A model generated the notes under the pieces. That model worked only from the letters and a program-made list of their open reading frames with translations. It had not been told where the DNA came from and did no database searches. This document shows positions 36,716 to 45,508 of a stretch of DNA of 60,536 nt, one piece after another (position 1 is the stretch's first letter; every line of letters begins with the position of its first letter). Location of the stretch: positions 1-60,536 of the IMG/VR virus record IMGVR_UViG_3300044648_000299, one strand, 5' to 3'. The translations under genes were made by a program, and so were the position numbers. Origin of the DNA: a virus.

Positions 36716-39700
36716 CTACAGAGTGCGCAGCTGCCACGCCTGCTGGGCGGTCGTGACCTGACCGATCTCGTAGGCCGTCTGGTCGTTGCGCACCACGTAG
36801 GTGTTGTTGATCTGCGGTGCCAGGCCCGTCGCCGAAGTCACCGCCGAAGCGCCGGCGTTGGCGAACCCGCCCACCGCGAACCGGCGCGCAACCTCGAAAC
36901 CCATCCGTCTCGCGGTCTCCATCAGCAGGCTCACCGACCGCTGCGACCGGTTGATCGGGATGTACGCCTCGTCGTCCACCAGTCGGTCCCCGACGATCCG
37001 CCATGTGTTCGGCGGCACGATCGTCGCCACCCCGCCGCGCATCGGTGTGAGCCGGTGCACCCCGCCCGCCGCGTACGCCGCGGCGAACAGGTTGCCGTCG
37101 TGGGAGTAGGCCGCCTGACCTGGCTTCGGGGCCCCTGCCCCGGTGCCAGGATCGTGGTAGACGATGTTGACCGTCTTGGTGGCCGGCGTAGCCAGGAACG
37201 CGGCCAGCTCGTTGCGCGCCCGGTCGGAGTTCGCTGTGATCGTCACGTTGTTCGGCGTGGTCGTCACCGTGTAGCCCAGGTCGATGAGCTTGGCTTTCGC
37301 CTCGTCCGACAGCGACCGGACCGTGATCGGCTTGTCCGGCGGCACCCGGTCCACCAGTGCCTTCAGCACGATCAGCTCTTGCTGCGTGTCCGACATGCCC
37401 GGTGCCTGGATTAGCGTCGACAAGGTCGACGGGATCAGTTCGTACCGGTCGGCCAGCATCTCTGCCTGCTCGGACGTGAGCCCGAGCTGAGCGGCCTGCG
37501 CCACGAACGCGTCCCGTGCGGACGCCGCCGCTGACGTGGCCTTCGCCAGCGCTGACGGCACCGACTCGCCCTGAGCGATAGCCATGTCGTAGGTCTTCTG
37601 CGCCACGTCCGCCGTGCCCGCCGAAATGTCCTGAAGTGACTCGAACAGGGTGCGGCCGTTCGCGACCGTCGTGTTGATCGACCCGTCAGCACGGATCAGG
37701 GCGTCGCCCCAGCCCTTGGTCTTGTCGACGTTGTCGCCGAACGCCTCCCCCAGACGGGCGAGCTGCTCGTTCAACTTCGACTGCGCCGCCTCCAACGTGA
37801 TCTGCCCACCCGACAGGGCATCCATCGCGTCCTTCAACGCCCGCGCCTTCTCATCCGCCGACGCAGTGCTGTCGGCCAGCACCTCCATCGCCGCACCGAA
37901 CGACCGGCCCGCGTCCGTGGCGTCCACCATCGACGCCGACCCCGACTTCAACGCCGCTTCCAACTCGGCGTTCTTCTGCTGCGCCGCGGTGTACTCCGGC
38001 AGCAGACCGGACAGCTGCTCCCGCAGCTCCTGCGCCTTGTCGGCCATCGGGTTCTGCCCGGCGACCTGCCCCTCCAACTGCCCCTGGCCTTCGATGGCCT
38101 TCAGGTAGGAGTCGATCGCGCCGTTGACCTGCCCCAGCGCGTCCCGATTGCCCAGGTAGGCGTCCGTCAGCACGTCAATCGGGATGCGCAGGTCACGAGC
38201 CAGATCAGCCGCACCCTCGTCCTGGAGTCGCTTCGTGGCCATCATGCGGATGTTCTCGGTGATGGCCCCGTTGGAATCCCGCAGCGCTGACGCGAGGCTG
38301 TCGACCGCAGAGCGGTGCCGGGCAGCGTCCTGCGCGGCCTCCTGCTGGCTGGCGCCCAGCAGCGACAGGCCGATCGCGGCACCCGCGATGGCGATGCCGA
38401 ACGGGCCGCCGAGCGCGGCGACGAGGCCGCTGGCCCCGAGGCGAAGCGCAGTCCCGCCGGCCGCGGCCGCGCCTGCGGCCGTACCGAACCGGGTGGCACC
38501 CGCAGACGCCTGGTCGAACGAGCTCGCCATCGCTGAGAGCGCCGGAGACCGCTCCACCAGCGTGCCCAGCGCGGCGGACATGCGGCCGATCGGCTCGCCC
38601 GCCGCCGCAGCACCGGCACGGATCGCCGTGGCCTGATCGCCGAACTCTCGTGCCGCCGCGACCGCCGGGACGGTGCTCGTGCGGTAGGCGGCCATCGCCG
38701 AACCGAGACGGCCGATCTCCTCGCCGTTCTGCGCCGCCAACTGCCGCTGAACTGCCATTTCGCCGCTGAACTGCCTCAGCCCCGACAAGGCGGTCGTGTT
38801 GCCCAGCGCCTGCTGTGCGACACGGAACGCCACCAGCGCGATGACCGCGGTCTGCACCGGGCCGGGCAGCTCGGAGAAGCCCTGCACCAGGGCGCCCAAG
38901 AGCTGCCCGATCGGCACCAGGATCGACGACGCCAACTTCAGCACGTCCCCGGCGACCCCGACAGCAGCGCCGAACGCGCCCACCACGCCCGCGCCGTCGC
39001 CTGCCTCGCGGACCACCGCAGCCACACCGGTCGCGACCGGGCGCACCGCGGCCACCGTGTTGTCCAGAACGTCGGTGAAGTCGTCGAACAACTCGATCGA
39101 GGTGTTGATCAGCTCGTTGAGAGGACCGACCCCTGCACGCGCCAGCGGCGCCAAGATGTCCCGTGCCGCATCCGCCACGACAGCCCCGCGGGAACGGATC
39201 GCCTCCGCCAGCCGCGGCCCGTACACCTCGGCCACGGCGACACCGGTCGCCAAGCCCTTCTCGACCGTCGAACCGAAGTCGCCCACGAACGACGCCGCGG
39301 CCAGGACCAGCCGCTCCAGGTAAGGGGCGATCGACTCGTAGATCCCCAACCCCGCGTCCTCGGCCTGCGAGCGCAGCTTGTCCAGCGCCCCGCCGAGACC
39401 CTGCGTCTTCGCCGCCGCCACATCAGCGGCACCGCCCTGCCGGTTGACGGCAACAGCCATCTCGTCGAACGCCGACGCGCCACCGGACGCCAGGGCGACG
39501 ATCGCGGACAGGGGTTCGCGACCGAACGCTGTCGCCGCCGCCGACGCGAACTGCTCGTCGGTCATCCGGCCCTGCGCCGCAGTCAGCTGCTCGATGACCG
39601 TGCGCAGACCGACGAATCGGCCCTGCGAGTCGAACGCGACCACGCCGAGCTCGGTCAGCGCCGCCGCTGCGGGCTTCGACGGCGCCGCCAGCGACGCGAG

Positions 39701-40384
39701 CATCCCCCGCAGCGCCGTACCAGCACTGTCGGCCTGGATACCGTTGTTAGCCAGCAGACCGACAGCCGTCGCGGTGTCCTGGATCGAAATCCCGACACTG
39801 GCGGCAACCGGGCCGACGTACTTCAACGCCAGCGCCACGTCCGTGATCGACCCGGACGCGGCGTTCGCAGTGTTGGCCAGCGTGTCCGCCACCAGCGTGG
39901 CGTCCGACGCCTGCAACCCGAACTGATTGATGGCCGCCGACTGGATCTCCGCCGCCGCAGCGCCCTCGATCTGCGCCGCCGCCGCCAGCTGGATCGTGCC
40001 GCGGGCCGCCTCCATCGACTCCGCCAGCGTGAGGCCGCCCTTGGTGAGCTCCAGCATCACCGCCGCGGCGTCCGCACCCGACGTCGCCGGCAGCGACAGG
40101 TCCGAGCCCAGTGCGCGAGCGGCGTTGCCGACCGCGACCATCTGCGCCCCGGTCGCACCGGACACGGCTTGCAGTTCGTTGAGGGTCGACGTGTAGTCGA
40201 TGCCGAGCTTGATGGCCGCGCCGATCCCGACCGACGCGACACCGATGCCGGCGGCGACCGCCACACCGATCGCCCGCCCGGCGATCCCGGCCACGCCGAC
40301 CGATGAACGCAGCCCCGACTCCAACTGCCGCGGGAAGCCGCGGACGTCGGGCTCTACCGGGATGCGGACGACGCCACCGGGCAT
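36716..40384 (-). CDS. Tape measure protein
   Basis: A 1222-residue protein, the longest of the window. A phage TP901-type tape-measure core lies near residues 60-340 (LNELQAVSGATGAQM, GTALRGMLASLAAPSK, SAVAALASGG-like segments), with Ala/Gly-rich helices and several hydrophobic stretches at about 30-60 and 600-680. The N-terminus (VVRIPVEPDVRGFPRQLESGL) is common in actinophages. Its length sets tail length; about 1.5 Angstrom per residue would give a tail near 180 nm. ATG at 40384 follows the chaperone genes. Confidence 0.92.
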   Translation of the reverse strand: MPGGVVRIPVEPDVRGFPRQLESGLRSSVGVAGIAGRAIGVAVAAGIGVASVGIGAAIKLGIDYTSTLNELQAVSGATGAQMVAVGNAARALGSDLSLPATSGADAAAVMLELTKGGLTLAESMEAARGTIQLAAAAQIEGAAAAEIQSAAINQFGLQASDATLVADTLANTANAASGSITDVALALKYVGPVAASVGISIQDTATAVGLLANNGIQADSAGTALRGMLASLAAPSKPAAAALTELGVVAFDSQGRFVGLRTVIEQLTAAQGRMTDEQFASAAATAFGREPLSAIVALASGGASAFDEMAVAVNRQGGAADVAAAKTQGLGGALDKLRSQAEDAGLGIYESIAPYLERLVLAAASFVGDFGSTVEKGLATGVAVAEVYGPRLAEAIRSRGAVVADAARDILAPLARAGVGPLNELINTSIELFDDFTDVLDNTVAAVRPVATGVAAVVREAGDGAGVVGAFGAAVGVAGDVLKLASSILVPIGQLLGALVQGFSELPGPVQTAVIALVAFRVAQQALGNTTALSGLRQFSGEMAVQRQLAAQNGEEIGRLGSAMAAYRTSTVPAVAAAREFGDQATAIRAGAAAAGEPIGRMSAALGTLVERSPALSAMASSFDQASAGATRFGTAAGAAAAGGTALRLGASGLVAALGGPFGIAIAGAAIGLSLLGASQQEAAQDAARHRSAVDSLASALRDSNGAITENIRMMATKRLQDEGAADLARDLRIPIDVLTDAYLGNRDALGQVNGAIDSYLKAIEGQGQLEGQVAGQNPMADKAQELREQLSGLLPEYTAAQQKNAELEAALKSGSASMVDATDAGRSFGAAMEVLADSTASADEKARALKDAMDALSGGQITLEAAQSKLNEQLARLGEAFGDNVDKTKGWGDALIRADGSINTTVANGRTLFESLQDISAGTADVAQKTYDMAIAQGESVPSALAKATSAAASARDAFVAQAAQLGLTSEQAEMLADRYELIPSTLSTLIQAPGMSDTQQELIVLKALVDRVPPDKPITVRSLSDEAKAKLIDLGYTVTTTPNNVTITANSDRARNELAAFLATPATKTVNIVYHDPGTGAGAPKPGQAAYSHDGNLFAAAYAAGGVHRLTPMRGGVATIVPPNTWRIVGDRLVDDEAYIPINRSQRSVSLLMETARRMGFEVARRFAVGGFANAGASAVTSATGLAPQINNTYVVRNDQTAYEIGQVTTAQQAWQLRTL

Positions 40385-40411
40385 GACACCTCCCAGTGGA
40401 TGCGTGGAGGG

Positions 40412-40882
40412 TCAGGCCCAGTCGTTCGCCATCAGCCACTCGTCGAGCACGTCGTCCGGGTTCAGTTCGTCGACGCTGGGTTCGGCGGGCAGCAGGTAGG
40501 GCGACATGCGGTCCGCGAACTCGTGCAGCCGGTCGACGCTGTGCTTCCACGGCCGGTGTGCGATCGGCGGCACCGGCGGGAACGGCGGCGGTTTGATCCC
40601 CGCCGCGTCGGCGCGTTCACGCTGCGCCACCACGTCCGGATCCTCCGGATCGACAGTCCGGTCGGACCACAGCAGACCCAGGCGGTATGCCTGCTGCTCC
40701 AGCAGCAGGGCGGTGTTCTCCTCGTGCGCACCCCACGCCTGCAACTCGTTGACGTGGGCCACGAGGTCCAGCGCGGGCATCGTGACGATGCAGTCGCGCA
40801 GGTCGAGCCGGTAGTGGCGCCGGAAGCCGGTGAGGGTGGCGTCCCACTCGTGTCCCAGGACCCGAGTCAGGACGCCGAGGAT
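40412..40882 (-). CDS. Tail assembly chaperone T extension, made by -1 frameshift
   Basis: A 156-codon frame with no good start of its own, entered from the upstream chaperone by a -1 slip at 40882-40888. The first codons after the slip read ILGVLTRVLGHEWDATLTGF. The part is helical with a Pro-rich stretch (PPPFPPVPPI) and ends DELNPDDVLDEWLMANDWA. As in lambda gpGT, the fusion would bind the tape measure and recruit tail-tube subunits. An internal ATG (40780) exists but lacks a ribosome site. Confidence 0.8.
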   Translation of the reverse strand: MLGVLTRVLGHEWDATLTGFRRHYRLDLRDCIVTMPALDLVAHVNELQAWGAHEENTALLLEQQAYRLGLLWSDRTVDPEDPDVVAQRERADAAGIKPPPFPPVPPIAHRPWKHSVDRLHEFADRMSPYLLPAEPSVDELNPDDVLDEWLMANDWA

Positions 40883-41379
40883 CCCCCCTGGTCTGCGTCC
40901 TCGTCCTCGGCCTGGTAGCCGTGGCGCTCCAGGATGTCCTCGTCGGCGAGCGCGAACTCGCGCAGCGCCGCAGAAGCGCGGTAGATGCTGGCCTGCACAA
41001 GCATGGAGTGCAGCTTCGGCAGGTCGCCGATCACCGCGTCCAGTTCGGATGCGGCCGTGCCGTAGGGCAGCGGGGTCGGTTCGGGACGCGGACCGGCCTT
41101 CGCCGGTGTCGTCTCGGCGGCTTCGCGGGCGTCCATCGCCCGGTCCATCGCGACGATGTCCTTGCGAGTGCCGACGAGGTACGTCCAGATGGCCTTCAGG
41201 TCACCGGTGCGCATGAAGTACAGGCAGCGGACGACCTGGCGGGTGGTGAGGTCGGTGCGGATTTGCCACGTCCGGCCGGCGAGGGTGACCGGACGTGGCT
41301 TCAGCAGGCGTGCGGAGAGCAGCGCGTCGAGATCCAACGCGCCGCCCGCCACGGCCTCGGTGTTCTGGGTGCCCTGCAT
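40867..41379 (-). CDS. Tail assembly chaperone G
   Basis: A 170-residue protein between the major tail and tape measure genes, the invariant place of the lambda-G-like chaperone. It begins LDLDALLSARLLKPRPVTLAGRTWQIRT and has a helical middle and an acidic C-terminus (HGYQAEDEDADQGG) that contains the slip site just before its TGA. Most ribosomes should make this form and a minority the longer GT fusion. Confidence 0.85.
   Translation of the reverse strand: MQGTQNTEAVAGGALDLDALLSARLLKPRPVTLAGRTWQIRTDLTTRQVVRCLYFMRTGDLKAIWTYLVGTRKDIVAMDRAMDAREAAETTPAKAGPRPEPTPLPYGTAASELDAVIGDLPKLHSMLVQASIYRASAALREFALADEDILERHGYQAEDEDADQGGSSAS
40882..40888 (-). promoter_or_regulatory. Slippery heptamer G GGG GGA (programmed -1 frameshift)
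   Basis: On the minus strand the in-frame codons CAG GGG GGA form a canonical X-XXY-YYZ heptamer, 13 bases before the stop of the first chaperone. The -1 frame is open for 156 codons to 40412, ending 27 bases before the tape measure start. Confidence 0.85.
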
Positions 41380-41394
41380 GGTCGTGCTCCTCGG

Positions 41395-41994
41395 TCAGGC
41401 GGCGAGCGGGTTGTAGTTCGAGTAGCGGCGCACGGCCTTGCCGCCGTCGGCCGGGGCGAGCGGCTTCAGCCGGAACGGCACCCGAGCGAGTTCGGCGCCG
41501 TCCATCGTCTCCGTCGGCAGGTTGTCCAGCGTGCACCGCGGAATCCACAGGGAGTTCTTCGAGACGTTGTCCGCGGCCCGCAACTGGAGCAGGATGCTGA
41601 ACTCCTCGTCGTCGCCCTCGGTCCACTCGTAGACGTCGGTGTCGGTGCCGACCTCGGCGATCGAGCCGCCCAGCAGCATCGTCAGCACCGTGGCCTTGGT
41701 CTTGATGTCGACGGCCTCGAACGCGATGACGTCGGACTTCTTGCCCTTGTGCAGGTAGTAGTCGTCGTCGGAGTTCCAGATCGTCTCCGGGGTGTTGTCC
41801 TGGCTGCGGTCGCGGGAGAACCCAGCCTTGATGCCGCCGAAGGCGAGCATCGCCGTCACGCCGTTGGTGGGTGCGGTGCCGAACAGGCCACCGGCGGTGT
41901 TGTCGGCGACGGGCATGGTGGCGTTCGCGGCACCGCGGAACGCATCACCGGTGATCCACTTGATCGCGTTGCTGGAGTCGGCCTTGCTGGCCAT
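41395..41994 (-). CDS. Major tail protein
   Basis: A 199-residue protein located between the tail terminator and the chaperones. It has the beta-sandwich pattern of siphoviral tube proteins, with FGGIKAGFSRDRSQDNTPETIWNSDD near the middle, the acidic VYEWTEGDDEEFSILLQL and C-terminal VPFRLKPLAPADGGKAVRRY typical of actinophage major tail proteins. ATG at 41994. It would polymerise into the tail tube. A large hairpin precedes it (42043-42090), and expression is expected to be high. Confidence 0.85.
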   Translation of the reverse strand: MASKADSSNAIKWITGDAFRGAANATMPVADNTAGGLFGTAPTNGVTAMLAFGGIKAGFSRDRSQDNTPETIWNSDDDYYLHKGKKSDVIAFEAVDIKTKATVLTMLLGGSIAEVGTDTDVYEWTEGDDEEFSILLQLRAADNVSKNSLWIPRCTLDNLPTETMDGAELARVPFRLKPLAPADGGKAVRRYSNYNPLAA

Positions 41995-42042
41995 GTCTCA
42001 TCCCTTCCTGCGCGTAGCGCCCGCGCGCAGGCGGGCCTGAAG

Positions 42043-42090
42043 TGCCCTGCACGGGCCGAAAATGGGTGTCCCGCCCGACCGTGCAGGGCA
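42043..42090 (-). terminator. Large inverted repeat before the major tail gene
   Basis: Perfect 12-bp arms TGCCCTGCACGG (42043-42054) and 42079-42090 around a 24-base loop. They lie in the 112-base gap between the tail terminator gene and the major tail gene. They may stop part of the upstream transcript, or stabilise the 5' end of the tail message. Confidence 0.6.
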
Positions 42091-42106
42091 GCAGGCGGGC
42101 GGGACG

Positions 42107-42538
42107 TCAGAAGGCCTGGCCGGACAGCTCGACGCGCGTGTAGGCGCCGAACAGCACCGCGGAGTCGGAGCGGTCCCGGTCAGGCAGATGCGGGGCGATG
42201 TCGATGACGCGGGTACCGAACCCGTAGTTCTGCCAGCGGTGCACCTCGACGGAGCCGAGGACACGCGCGGCGTGAGAAGCGATCATCCACACGACGCCCT
42301 TGACGTCCCGGTCAGGCAACTTCGGGCCCCACCCGGACACCTGGATCATCGGCCTGGACGACACGCCGGCGTCGTCGTCGAACACCACACCGGGTGGCCA
42401 CACCACCGCGTAGGGCTGCGACACATCGTCAGGGGCTTCGGAGTCCACCCGGCCGCCGCACGCCGTCATGAAGTCGACGTCGGCCCGCAGCAGCTCCAGG
42501 ACCGCGCCCTGCACCCAGGGGAACAGGGGGCCGGTCAC
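42107..42538 (-). CDS. Tail terminator protein
   Basis: A 143-residue protein (GTG start overlapping the upstream stop). It begins WVQGAVLELLRADVDFMTACGGRVDSEAP ... YAVVWPPG, the pattern of DUF3168-like tail terminators that close the tail tube and join it to the head. Position immediately before the major tail protein supports this. No catalytic residues. Confidence 0.7.
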   Translation of the reverse strand: MTGPLFPWVQGAVLELLRADVDFMTACGGRVDSEAPDDVSQPYAVVWPPGVVFDDDAGVSSRPMIQVSGWGPKLPDRDVKGVVWMIASHAARVLGSVEVHRWQNYGFGTRVIDIAPHLPDRDRSDSAVLFGAYTRVELSGQAF

Positions 42539-42843
42539 TGCGACTCGTCCGCTTCGTAGATGCCGCGGCGCCGTGCGGCGTTGACGTGGCCCATGTGCGG
42601 TGGGGTGTCCGAGGTGCCGAACGTGATGTAGCTGGCCGCCGGGTCCGTGTTCACCGACGCCGGCGGATCACTCCCCGCCTCTACCCCGAACGACGAGGCG
42701 TACGACCCCGTCAGCGTCGGCGCCGAGGCAGCACCCTCCGCTGAGATGTCGCCCGCGATCTGCACCCGATCCGGGAACGACAGCTCCTCTGCCAGACGGC
42801 GGGCCTCACCGTCGAACACGATCACCTCGACACCGCGAGCCAT
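42535..42843 (-). CDS. Tail completion / neck protein
   Basis: A 102-residue protein starting MARGVEVIVFDGEARRLAEELSF with an ATG that overlaps the previous stop (ATGA). The position between the head-tail stopper and the tail terminator matches the HK97 gp10-like neck protein. The C-terminus contains DTPPHMGHVNAARRRGIYE. Family by position and general form only. Confidence 0.65.
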   Translation of the reverse strand: MARGVEVIVFDGEARRLAEELSFPDRVQIAGDISAEGAASAPTLTGSYASSFGVEAGSDPPASVNTDPAASYITFGTSDTPPHMGHVNAARRRGIYEADESQ

Positions 42844-43214
42844 CACGCCCCCTGCATGTCGGAGATCAGCAGCAGCGTGGCCGAGGTGAACGGGCGCCGC
42901 ACTGCGGGCTTGCCCTCGACCCGCCACACCGCACCCGGCCCGCCGAGCACACCGCCCACGTCGACCACTTCGGTCTTCGCGGACACCACCGTGCCGGGAG
43001 GGAACAGGACGTCCCCGAGGGTTGTGGTGAACGACGAGGACCCCTCGACCTCGCTAGCGGACGACACGTTCGTCGTGGCCCGCTGCGACAGCCGGCACGG
43101 CTGACCCGTCACCACCACCGGTGAGCCCAGCACCGGCCGCCCGGTCACCGGGTCAGGCGTTGACGCTGTCCCCGGATGCCGCAGCGTCACCTTGTGCGGA
43201 AACTTGGGACGCAT
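42843..43214 (-). CDS. Head-tail stopper protein
   Basis: A 123-residue beta-rich protein beginning MRPKFPHKVTLRHPGT, with DVLFPPGTVVSAKTEVVDVGGVL, a form typical of head-closure (stopper) proteins. It overlaps the small protein gene upstream by 62 bases in another frame, which is unusual for this tightly packed phage. A later GTG (VTLRHPG) would reduce the overlap only slightly, so I keep the ATG. Confidence 0.65.
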   Translation of the reverse strand: MRPKFPHKVTLRHPGTASTPDPVTGRPVLGSPVVVTGQPCRLSQRATTNVSSASEVEGSSSFTTTLGDVLFPPGTVVSAKTEVVDVGGVLGGPGAVWRVEGKPAVRRPFTSATLLLISDMQGA

Positions 43215-43392
43215 CCGGAGCCACCTCCTCCGCCAGCTGCACCGTGCCGTTCTCCAGGCCCTCGCGCACCCACTTCGCGTCCGCCGACGCGTAGTGCGGG
43301 TTGCCCTGCCGCTTGCCGTTGTCGTTGAGCTTGTACACCGCGACCAGCCCGCTCTTGGGCTGCTCGGTCTGCTTCTTGGCGCTGGTGGCCAT
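43153..43392 (-). CDS. Small head protein, 79 residues
   Basis: A Lys/Gln/Ala-rich protein (SAKKQTEQPKSGLVAVYKLNDNGKRQGNPHYASADAKWVREGLE) with an acidic tail. The ATG lies 4 bases from the upstream stop. Small proteins of this type lie beside connectors in actinophages, and it may be a head-fibre or connector accessory. Its 3' end overlaps the stopper gene by 62 bases. Confidence 0.6.
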   Translation of the reverse strand: MATSAKKQTEQPKSGLVAVYKLNDNGKRQGNPHYASADAKWVREGLENGTVQLAEEVAPDASQVSAQGDAAASGDSVNA

Positions 43393-43395
43393 GTC

Positions 43396-43785
43396 TCACC
43401 CCGGTCGGATCGAGAAGGCGCGCGTCGTGCGCGCCTCGGACTCTGGTGTCAGGTCAGCGAGCTCCGCATCCGTCAGATCCAGCCCGGCCGCCGCCGCCTT
43501 CGTCAGCCGGTACGACCACTCCGGGTACTGCTCCGACTCGTACCCCGCACCGGCCTCGTAGGACGACAGGAGCCGGGACGCGACCTGCCGGACCACGTCC
43601 CGCACCCACAGCGCGTCCAGCGTGCCCGCAGCTATCCACTCGTCGATCAGCGGGCGTCGCTTGCGGATCAGGCGGGAGATCGCGCCCAGAAACTCCTGCA
43701 TCTGAGCCCGCTCCGGACTACCCGGCTCGAACTCGGCTTTCAGCCAGACGGCCACGTCCTCCACCGTGGCGAACGACGCGGCCAT
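43396..43785 (-). CDS. Head-tail connector (Gp15/Gp19-like)
   Basis: A 129-residue helical protein: FATVEDVAVWLKAEFEPGSPERAQMQEFLGAISRLIRKR, then VVRQVASRLLSSYEAGAGYESEQYPEWSYR, a signature seen in the Gp19/Gp15/Gp42 family of head connectors. It follows the capsid protein and LEM/HeH-like protein, as expected for an adaptor that sits on the portal. Confidence 0.75.
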   Translation of the reverse strand: MAASFATVEDVAVWLKAEFEPGSPERAQMQEFLGAISRLIRKRRPLIDEWIAAGTLDALWVRDVVRQVASRLLSSYEAGAGYESEQYPEWSYRLTKAAAAGLDLTDAELADLTPESEARTTRAFSIRPG

Positions 43786-43791
43786 CTCGCC

Positions 43792-44073
43792 TCACCCCTT
43801 CGCGCTGTCGACCAGGGCGATCACGTCGTCCCTGCTCGCATCGTCGGGCACCACGATGTCGAGACCCTCGGCGTACGCCTTCCACGCCTCCAGCCCCGAC
43901 CCCTTGCCGGACCGCGGCGGCTCCTCCGACTCGCCTTCCGACGACTCCGCCACCTCGCCAGCAACCCACGCCTTCGGGTTCGTGATCCGGCCCGCCACAT
44001 CCGACGGCACCTCGTCCTCCGGCCCGAACACCCGCCCGTCCACGTGCACGAACCCCGCCAGCCGCCGCATCAC
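43792..44073 (-). CDS. Head-associated protein with C-terminal LEM/HeH-like domain
   Basis: A 93-residue protein. The N-terminal 35 residues (VHVDGRVFGPEDEVPSDVAGRITNPKAW) are a short beta element common in actinophage head proteins. After an acidic Ser/Glu linker, the last 35 residues (LEAWKAYAEGLDIVVPDDASRDDVIALVDSA) form a helix-extension-helix motif. It overlaps the capsid gene stop by 4 bases. Likely a small head fibre or decoration piece. Confidence 0.65.
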   Translation of the reverse strand: MMRRLAGFVHVDGRVFGPEDEVPSDVAGRITNPKAWVAGEVAESSEGESEEPPRSGKGSGLEAWKAYAEGLDIVVPDDASRDDVIALVDSAKG

Positions 44074-45086
44074 AGCACGTCCGCGACGAACGACAGGTCC
44101 GGGTCACCCAGGATCGGCAGAGCGATCGCCGACCCGATCGTGAACACCCGGATCGGCGTGGTCTTCTGCTTGAACGCGCCCACCACCAGCCCCGGCAGAT
44201 CAGCGCCACCGAAGCCGTACTCCGGCTCCTGCGCCTCCAGCGTCGTGCCGTACAGCGTCGCTCCCAACGCGTTGCCCCGCGGCGGCAGCAGCAGCACCTT
44301 GTCCGCCGCGATGTAGCGCTGCACCGTGCCAGCCCGCCGCGCCTTCGCGTCGTACACCGTGATCGGCGGCAGGTCGAAGTCCGCCAGCACCGTGTTCAGC
44401 TGCGTCACCGTCACCTGAGGCGCGGTGGCCGCGAGCGGGAACACCTGCCCCTGGACCTCGGCGTTGCGCAGCAGGTGCCCGCGGGCCTGGAGAGACATCA
44501 GGATCGCGCCGGGGCGCTGACCGTTGGTCTCCGCGTAGGTGTCCGACCACGCTTGCAGGTCGCTGATCGGCGTCGAGGTGGCGTGATCGGACCACGCCAC
44601 GGCCGCGGTCACGCTGTGCGTGCCGGACCGGGCGAAGTCGACCGTGGCCTGCACGCCGCGTTCGTTGAGCGTCACCGTCGCCGAGACCAGGGCCTCCGCA
44701 CGCGCGTACTCCATGCGGATGTCGATCTGCTTGGCGATGCGCGCCGCGTCCCGCAGCAGCAGGTTCCGGATCTCCTCGCCCGCGTTGCGCAGGCGCAGGT
44801 TGTTGTACTCGTCCAGCACGTACTGCTGGCCGATCGGGGGCAGCTCACCGGTCACCCGGCTGATGCCCTCGCGGGCGCCGAAGCCCGGCTCGGCGTCGTA
44901 GGCGCGGAACTCCGCGGCCTCCAGCAGCCCACCGCCACCGCGGTTGAAGCGGTAGACCAGGTCGTTGACCGGCTGGTAGGGGAACCAGTCGGCCAGGGAC
45001 AGTTCGTTCTCCGGCCGGTCTTGCAGTGCCGCACGGGCGTAGCCGCTCAGTTCGGGGGGAGTGACGTACTCGTCGTAGATGTCCAT
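44070..45086 (-). CDS. Major capsid protein (phage capsid E-like)
   Basis: A 338-residue protein with the gpE-family order: N-terminal arm (YVTPPELSGYARAALQDRPENELSL), E-loop/P-domain with LRLRNAGEEIRNLLLRDAARIAKQIDIRMEYARAEAL, A-domain with TPISDLQAWSDTYAETNGQRPGAILMS, and the C-terminal VVGAFKQKTTPIRVFTIGSAIALPILGDPDL. No protease-cleaved delta domain is seen; the separate scaffold gene (45509) fits that. ATG at 45086. It should be the most abundant virion protein with the major tail protein. Confidence 0.9.
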   Translation of the reverse strand: MDIYDEYVTPPELSGYARAALQDRPENELSLADWFPYQPVNDLVYRFNRGGGGLLEAAEFRAYDAEPGFGAREGISRVTGELPPIGQQYVLDEYNNLRLRNAGEEIRNLLLRDAARIAKQIDIRMEYARAEALVSATVTLNERGVQATVDFARSGTHSVTAAVAWSDHATSTPISDLQAWSDTYAETNGQRPGAILMSLQARGHLLRNAEVQGQVFPLAATAPQVTVTQLNTVLADFDLPPITVYDAKARRAGTVQRYIAADKVLLLPPRGNALGATLYGTTLEAQEPEYGFGGADLPGLVVGAFKQKTTPIRVFTIGSAIALPILGDPDLSFVADVL

Positions 45087-45102
45087 CTAGTACAGCCCTC
45101 CC

Positions 45103-45492
45103 TCAGTAGAAGATGATCCGGCCGGCGACGTCGACCTGACCGGCCGCGTCGACGGGAACGGGGAGCTTGGCGTTGACGACCTTGCCGTGGTCGAGCATCG
45201 CCCCGACGGGGTCGATGGTGTTGACCGACGGCGCGGACACCGCGGCGAACAGGAAACCGGCCAGGGTCTGACGGCCGTCGGCCGCGGCGTTGTCGTAGGG
45301 CCCGTACTTGCCCGTGGCGGTGATCTTCGCGAGGGCGATGCCGCTCTTGAAGAACCCGTTGGGGTAGTGCGTGGCCGGGGTGAAAGTCGAGGTGTCGAGC
45401 GTGACGCTCGCGCACTCCCCGACACCGTGACGAGACCCCAGCCAGGACTGGTCGTCCACGGCGAACGTCTCGGTCCTCAGCGTGAGGTCCAT
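45103..45492 (-). CDS. Head decoration protein
   Basis: A 129-residue protein with STFTPATHYPNGFFKSGIALAKITATGKYGPYD, the beta-tulip-like signature of HDPD/lambda-gpD-type decoration proteins, encoded directly before the capsid gene. It would bind trimeric sites on the mature capsid and stabilise it. ATG at 45492. Confidence 0.8.
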   Translation of the reverse strand: MDLTLRTETFAVDDQSWLGSRHGVGECASVTLDTSTFTPATHYPNGFFKSGIALAKITATGKYGPYDNAAADGRQTLAGFLFAAVSAPSVNTIDPVGAMLDHGKVVNAKLPVPVDAAGQVDVAGRIIFY

Positions 45493-45508
45493 GTTGTCCC
45501 TTTCAGGG

